Of a stretch of DNA of 64,000 nucleotides, positions 59,948 through 64,000 are shown in pieces. Position 1 is the stretch's first letter. Each line of letters starts with the position of its first letter. The DNA is taken from the NCBI GenBank assembly GCA_030762175.1, contig CM060831.1, forward strand, positions 250,501 to 314,500, in the 5' to 3' direction. The translations under genes were made by a program, and so were the position numbers. A model generated the notes under the pieces. It saw only the letters and a program-made list of their open reading frames with translations, had not been told where the DNA came from and did not search any database. The stretch is from Metallyticus violacea. Lineage: Eukaryota > Arthropoda > Insecta > Mantodea > Metallyticidae.

Positions 59948-60598
59948 TTATAAGACTTTTTTTACTGGTAATCGACTTTTATCTACTTTCGTCTTTGCTG
60001 GCTTCTCTTCCTCCTTTACGTCGATGTCATTGGACTCAAGGTATGGTTCCCTCACTTGTGACATAAATTCGAGATAGTTCCCCAACTTATATTTTATCAA
60101 CTGCCATTTTTCAGGGGGTGGCATATGTGTACGCTGTAATTTATGCATTTCTCTGATGAGTTGGTTAAGTGATTTGACCACGAGGTGAAGCTTTTCGGCA
60201 GCTTTTGGCTGTGAAGTTAGTATAATTTGCTTACCGTACTTCATTTAACTCAAATTTGACACGAGCGCACTACCGAGTGAAGCCAATATCGGGAATAGAA
60301 CAGCAGGTAAAAATCCGCCTCTCTGTACAAGAATCTTTTTCTTTTCCTGTAAGGAAAGTCGTTTGTTAATTAATTTTCTCCAGCTAGCTTTATGTTTCTT
60401 TAAGCGCTTCAAGCAATTTATAGGTAAACTGACATGACCTCTGCACTCGTTGAGTACACACTCGGAAATGGGTTTTATTAGCTCAGGGTTAGCACTTTGC
60501 AATACTTTTTGTCGCAAAATGGGTTTAGCCTTGGCTAACACTGTCAAATTTGCGTGTTGCCGTGCAATCAGTGGGCTACTCAGTCTGGCAATTCTCAT
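59948..60598 (-). pseudogene. Polinton GGFLP small basic protein, split by one in-frame stop
   Basis: The first half (60,245-60,598, ATG start) is basic (RLKKHKASWRKLINKRLSL, EKKKILVQRGG) and ends with a hydrophobic segment, GGFLPAVLFPILASLGSALV, a conserved hallmark of a small Polinton protein. A TAA at 60,245-60,247 is followed directly by ATG in the same frame: MKYGKQIILTSQP, QLIREMHKLQ and a Lys/Glu-rich tail ending at 59,948. Relatives usually have both parts in one protein, so a single substitution probably split it. Two separate genes in TAA-ATG contact is the alternative. Function unknown; a DNA- or membrane-binding particle protein is plausible. Confidence 0.7.
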
Positions 60599-60694
60599 CC
60601 TGCCTGTGTCTGTGATAAAATGACTGAAGTGTGATCGTTGCTCGTTTATTTAAACTCTCTGGGTAACACTCAAATAAAACCTTCAGAAAAGTGC

Positions 60695-61342
60695 TCAACA
60701 TATGGGTATAAAATAAGAAGCCGTTTCTCCTGATAGGACACCGGTACGATACCTGTATTGATTTGGCGTGTACTGAGTGCAATCCAACACCAGATAGCAG
60801 TGTGGGTTTTCAGTAGCCTTTTCAAACGCCTCTAAAAGAAACCTAGAGTTCTTTGGCTCGATCTGTTGACAAAGCCTATCAATTTGCATTTTATCTCTAT
60901 TGTTTTTAAACACGACAATGTAGTTTGTATTTAGAAATATAGTTCGAAATTTCTTTCCTTGTGGAAACACGTTTTGTAATATGTAAGTAATCCCAAAGCG
61001 TTTGTGATGTGAATCTCTAGTGAAAAAATTTGACAGGTTATCCCCGACGGCTTCGTACATTAAATCATCTAAAATAACTAAATATCCCTCGTTAACAGTC
61101 TCCAAATCCGGTATACCTGCATGGGTTGCAAAGAACGGGCTTGGTTTAGGAGAATATTCTGACGGATGACAACACACCACTTTTATCATGGGATTGTCAA
61201 ACATCCGGCCTGCATTACTAATTAAATCTTTCACAAATGTAGACTTACCGCACCGCGAAGAACCTACAATTAGAATGGTGCATGGTAAATTAAATTTAAA
61301 GTGTTGGTTAGTAGATATTGTGGGTGACTGATGTGCTCTCAT
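60695..61342 (-). CDS. FtsK/HerA-type genome-packaging ATPase (Polinton ATP)
   Basis: The uninterrupted 215-codon ORF has a true ATG. Walker A is GSSRCGKST (about residues 27-35) and Walker B is LVILDDL (about 88-94), followed by the sensor region FGITYILQNVFPQGK and a conserved C-terminal block HCYLVLDCTQ. Length and motif spacing match the A32-like packaging ATPases of Polintons and related DNA viruses, which pump DNA into preformed capsids. It starts 37 nt after the PolB stop. No defect is visible, unlike most neighbours. Confidence 0.95.
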   Translation of the reverse strand: MRAHQSPTISTNQHFKFNLPCTILIVGSSRCGKSTFVKDLISNAGRMFDNPMIKVVCCHPSEYSPKPSPFFATHAGIPDLETVNEGYLVILDDLMYEAVGDNLSNFFTRDSHHKRFGITYILQNVFPQGKKFRTIFLNTNYIVVFKNNRDKMQIDRLCQQIEPKNSRFLLEAFEKATENPHCYLVLDCTQYTPNQYRYRTGVLSGETASYFIPIC

Positions 61343-61379
61343 TTAGACACGACTTCTTTTATACCCGTACGGGTAAGAA

Positions 61380-64000
61380 TCAAAGTTTTCTCTCTGGACA
61401 CGTTTTCACTAAAGACTCAGTTACCACAGTTCCTAGAAATTTCCTAGAAATCTGTGTGCCTTCAAGTACTACCGACATTGAATTATCCCTCAATATGGTG
61501 TTCCTGATAACGTCAGAGTTTACATTTTCCAACTTCTCCGAGCTGAGGGTGGTGCCTTTAATTTTACAGACAGAGTGCGTCTTATCCCCACATTTAACCT
61601 CTATGGGGTAACTTTTTGGGCCTGTAGATTCAAATCTGCAAATATTAGCGCCATCACCGTACTTTTCTATTTCATGTGTCATACAGCCCAAAAATGGACC
61701 CGTGGGAGGCATCCATTCCCCCGGTCTGTACGTGGCTATAACAGAATCTGTATCGAAATAACACACGCGCTCACCCAATCTCCTAAGATAGGAATAGAGC
61801 TCGATTCTTGCATGGGCAGTTGTATATGCAACTATGACTGTGTTAGTGGTGCAATTCAATTTAGGGTTCTGATCGCAATGTTTCCATACCACGTACACCA
61901 CCTCCTCTGTAGCGAACAGGGAAGACTGTACCTCTACACCTGGGTCGTTAAGTAGGTCTATGAGCCTCGAATAATCTTTCACAAGCTCACAGGTGGACAA
62001 GTTATCTCTTTGGCCATATTTTCCCCAAAAGGAGTTTAACATCAGTTTAGCCAACTCGCGCCTGCCAGGATTGGTTTCAATAGCGTCTTTGTCCAGTGCT
62101 ATGCCTTCTTTTTCCAAAAATCGTGCAATATACTCATTTCTCATGGCAGGAGTGTCGCAGTCTTGGGGCCAACCGGAGGCTTCGATTTTAATTTTCAAAA
62201 ACTGATTCACATAGTCCTGAAAAAGCCCCTTTTCTCCAGTGGAGGGGTTATAGCGTATCATGTCATACTCCCATATTTCATACACATGAATCATCCTATA
62301 ACCTTCCTCTAATGCGACTTTAATCTCCGCCACTACCCAGGTACCTGTCATGCATCTTTCGTCCTGTGTATGCAAGCACTCTGTCTGATTCTCCATCTCT
62401 GCACATGTGCGACATGGCGGATACATAAGTTTACCGTTAATGCGCGATGGCAGGACGGGGTGGTACAGTCTTTCTGGGGGAAGAATTTTACACTTTACAA
62501 TACCACCCTCAACGTCTTGCAAATTTGGTAAATTATCCACGTGAATCTTTGGATGTCCAACGGGGTAAGTCTTGGTCTTATTTACGAACGGGTACAAACT
62601 GCACACATCGTAGTAAAACATTTTCATATATCCAGATGCCTCGCAGTAGGTTTTCGTACAATTTGTACGTCCACCAAAGAGGGCATCTCGTGGGTTGAGA
62701 GGCTTGGGGTAGGGAAAACTTTTGACAAATTCTGCCAAAACCCCATCGGCCTTGATCAAGCCATTGAACTCACACTCTCACATCTCGGTCACGTTGTAGC
62801 CAGCATCTCTCATCATCTTCGCGACCTTCATGGTGTCCTCATATCTGGAACCGATGGTCTGGTTACCCGTGTTGTATAACCTTGAATTCCTATTCGGGTA
62901 ACAACGTGTGGAACCGTGGTAGAAGCATCCGTGAAACAAATAGACACATTTGTCTCTGCACCCGTCCACTTTATGCCCTAAAACTTTAATTTTCCGGCAC
63001 CGATAAGCATGCTGTATAATGGTTGATTGCTGCTGTTCCAACCAAGACAACCAGATACACGCTACCCGCGATTGCTTATCAGCTAAGCGGTATCCTCCTC
63101 CTGGAATAAGTGGAATTTTATTTCTTGGCATGAACCGTTTCCTATAAACATTCATGCATGCCTGAGCTATGGTGACACATTCTCTAAACGGGTCAATGCC
63201 GTTCTCGTCAATAAATTGCTTCCTAAATTTGGAAACACCCTAACTCAAGAGATAAACGTCAGTTTTACAGTAAGCCACCATTTCTTTTTTCATGTCAAAG
63301 ACATAGTTTGAGGACACGTTTTCATTATGCCACTGCTCGAAAGTCTTGCCTACATCAACACTCATGCTATCTGGGCAGTAATATTTTTGCTCGGGTACGG
63401 GACCAAAATATTTTTTGTTTTCCTTGGTGTTGAACAGGTAAGGAAAATAACCTTTACATTCAGGGAGTTGAAATGTCTTTGAATTGCATTCCTATGCCAC
63501 TGTCTCGCTTTTCAAAGCGTCAAGAAAAGTCACACTCTTATACTTCATTCTGTAAATTTTACTTCCATTCATAATGAGTTCGGGGTTCCAATTTAGGCTG
63601 CCCACCATGTGCTTTAACAGAAACTGCCCATCATACGACTTCAAGTTGTGTGCTATGACGACAATGTTTCGGGATTCGAACCCGGGCTGTGTGATGTGGT
63701 CAAACAATTCTTTCACAGGCTCCTTGTCAAACGCCCACTCTTTAACACCAAACTGTGTACAATTAGATATCTTATGAGACTTGCCTACACACAGGCCGCA
63801 GGTTTTATACATTATACATAGATTAGGAATATGTTCAAACATGCCTGCAGAATAAGGAGTGTTCTGAGTACACTCGAAATCTATGAACATGAACATGAAA
63901 TTCTTTCGCAAATTTGGTGAAATGTACGGCTGAATGTAGCACTCGTGGTTAGCATTCACATGGATCTTACAAGTACCACTATAAATTTCACCGCACTGGT
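61380..64000 (-). pseudogene. Protein-primed family-B DNA polymerase (Polinton PolB), three in-frame stops, 5' end outside window
   Basis: One reading frame runs through the entire segment. Exonuclease motifs: FIDFECTQ (ExoI, about 63,880), HNLKSYDGQF (ExoII, about 63,650) and YCKTDVYLL (ExoIII, about 63,260). Then VLGHKVDGC and FHGCFYHGS (about 62,930). Polymerase motifs: YYDVCSLYP (A, about 62,615), KLMLNSFWGKYG (B, about 62,040), YFDTDSV (C, about 61,760) and TGPKSYPIEVKC. The length and protein-priming insertions fit Polinton polymerases. Stops are TAG at 63,492-63,494, TAG at 63,240-63,242 and TGA at 62,778-62,780 (a Trp codon in relatives), all in the same frame with no indel. Confidence 0.96.

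Larger units (their letters stand above)
53268..64000 (-). mobile_element. Maverick/Polinton element (right part outside the window), inactive
   Basis: At least eleven minus-strand genes stand in tight succession with the full Polinton hallmark set: protein-primed PolB, FtsK/HerA-type packaging ATPase, retroviral-type integrase with chromodomain, double-jelly-roll capsid protein and adenain-like protease. Gene spacing is short, often under 40 bp, with overlaps or ATGA/TAA-ATG junctions. G+C is visibly higher than in the flanks. Polintons run 15-20 kb, so several kilobases, including the PolB 5' part and the right TIR, lie beyond 64,000. Stops and frameshifts occur in most genes. Confidence 0.97.

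Noticed and set aside
61380..64000. Alternative genetic code as explanation of the PolB stops
   Set aside because: Neighbouring genes also contain frameshifts, and TAG, TGA and TAA all occur both as breaks and as natural gene ends. Decay is simpler.

Overview
The window is eukaryotic, AT-rich and repeat-dense, most likely from an arthropod or other invertebrate. This is inferred from its mobile-element mix: mariner/Tc1-type elements, a hAT element, Penelope-like elements (PLEs) with a GIY-YIG endonuclease, non-LTR retrotransposons, tRNA-derived SINEs and a Maverick/Polinton. I recognise no host protein-coding gene and no functional RNA gene of the host.

Layout. 1-790: 3' end of a non-LTR retrotransposon (+). 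1,406-2,673: decayed mariner with both terminal inverted repeats (TIRs) and TA target duplications. 3,894-4,179: tRNA-derived SINE. 4.2-9.4 kb: featureless AT-rich DNA. 9.4-10.8 kb: a diverged ~725-bp tandem duplication. 11.7-21.1 kb: four or five mariner/Tc1 remnants, one (16,688-17,822) with both TIRs. 21.2-25.7 kb: microsatellites and unassigned DNA. 25.7-25.9 kb: a second SINE family (-). 26.2-30.8 kb: a degenerate ~185-bp tandem repeat, interrupted by a segment with a heat-shock-promoter-like arrangement (28.6-28.75 kb, -). 31.9-46.5 kb: a second degenerate tandem repeat of ~105-115 bp, with one internal strand flip (44.87-45.83 kb). PLE fragments, a second copy of the first non-LTR element and an LTR-like block sit inside it. 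46.7-48.6 kb: another non-LTR retrotransposon (-) with a SINE nested in it. 49.37-52.55 kb: a decayed hAT element.

53.2-64.0 kb holds about 10.7 kb of a Maverick/Polinton, all genes on the minus strand and running off the right edge. In coding order: protein-primed DNA polymerase B, packaging ATPase, a small 'GGFLP' protein, chromodomain integrase, a 'GEWEV' capsid-like protein, a small 'QAGGG' protein, major capsid protein, adenain-type protease and three less-known ORFs. Replication, packaging, capsid, maturation and integration functions are thus all represented. However, the polymerase has three in-frame stops, the integrase and capsid genes have stops and frameshifts, and the integrase catalytic Glu reads Gln. 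It is a fossil, not an active element.

The most interesting structure is in the PLE fragments. Several are fold-back (inverted-duplicated) insertions. Two share one plan: 12-bp direct repeats, a ~40-nt unpaired leader, then two long palindromic arms. Four loci carry a hammerhead-ribozyme-like motif whose helix II and palindromic helix III differ in sequence between copies while pairing is kept.
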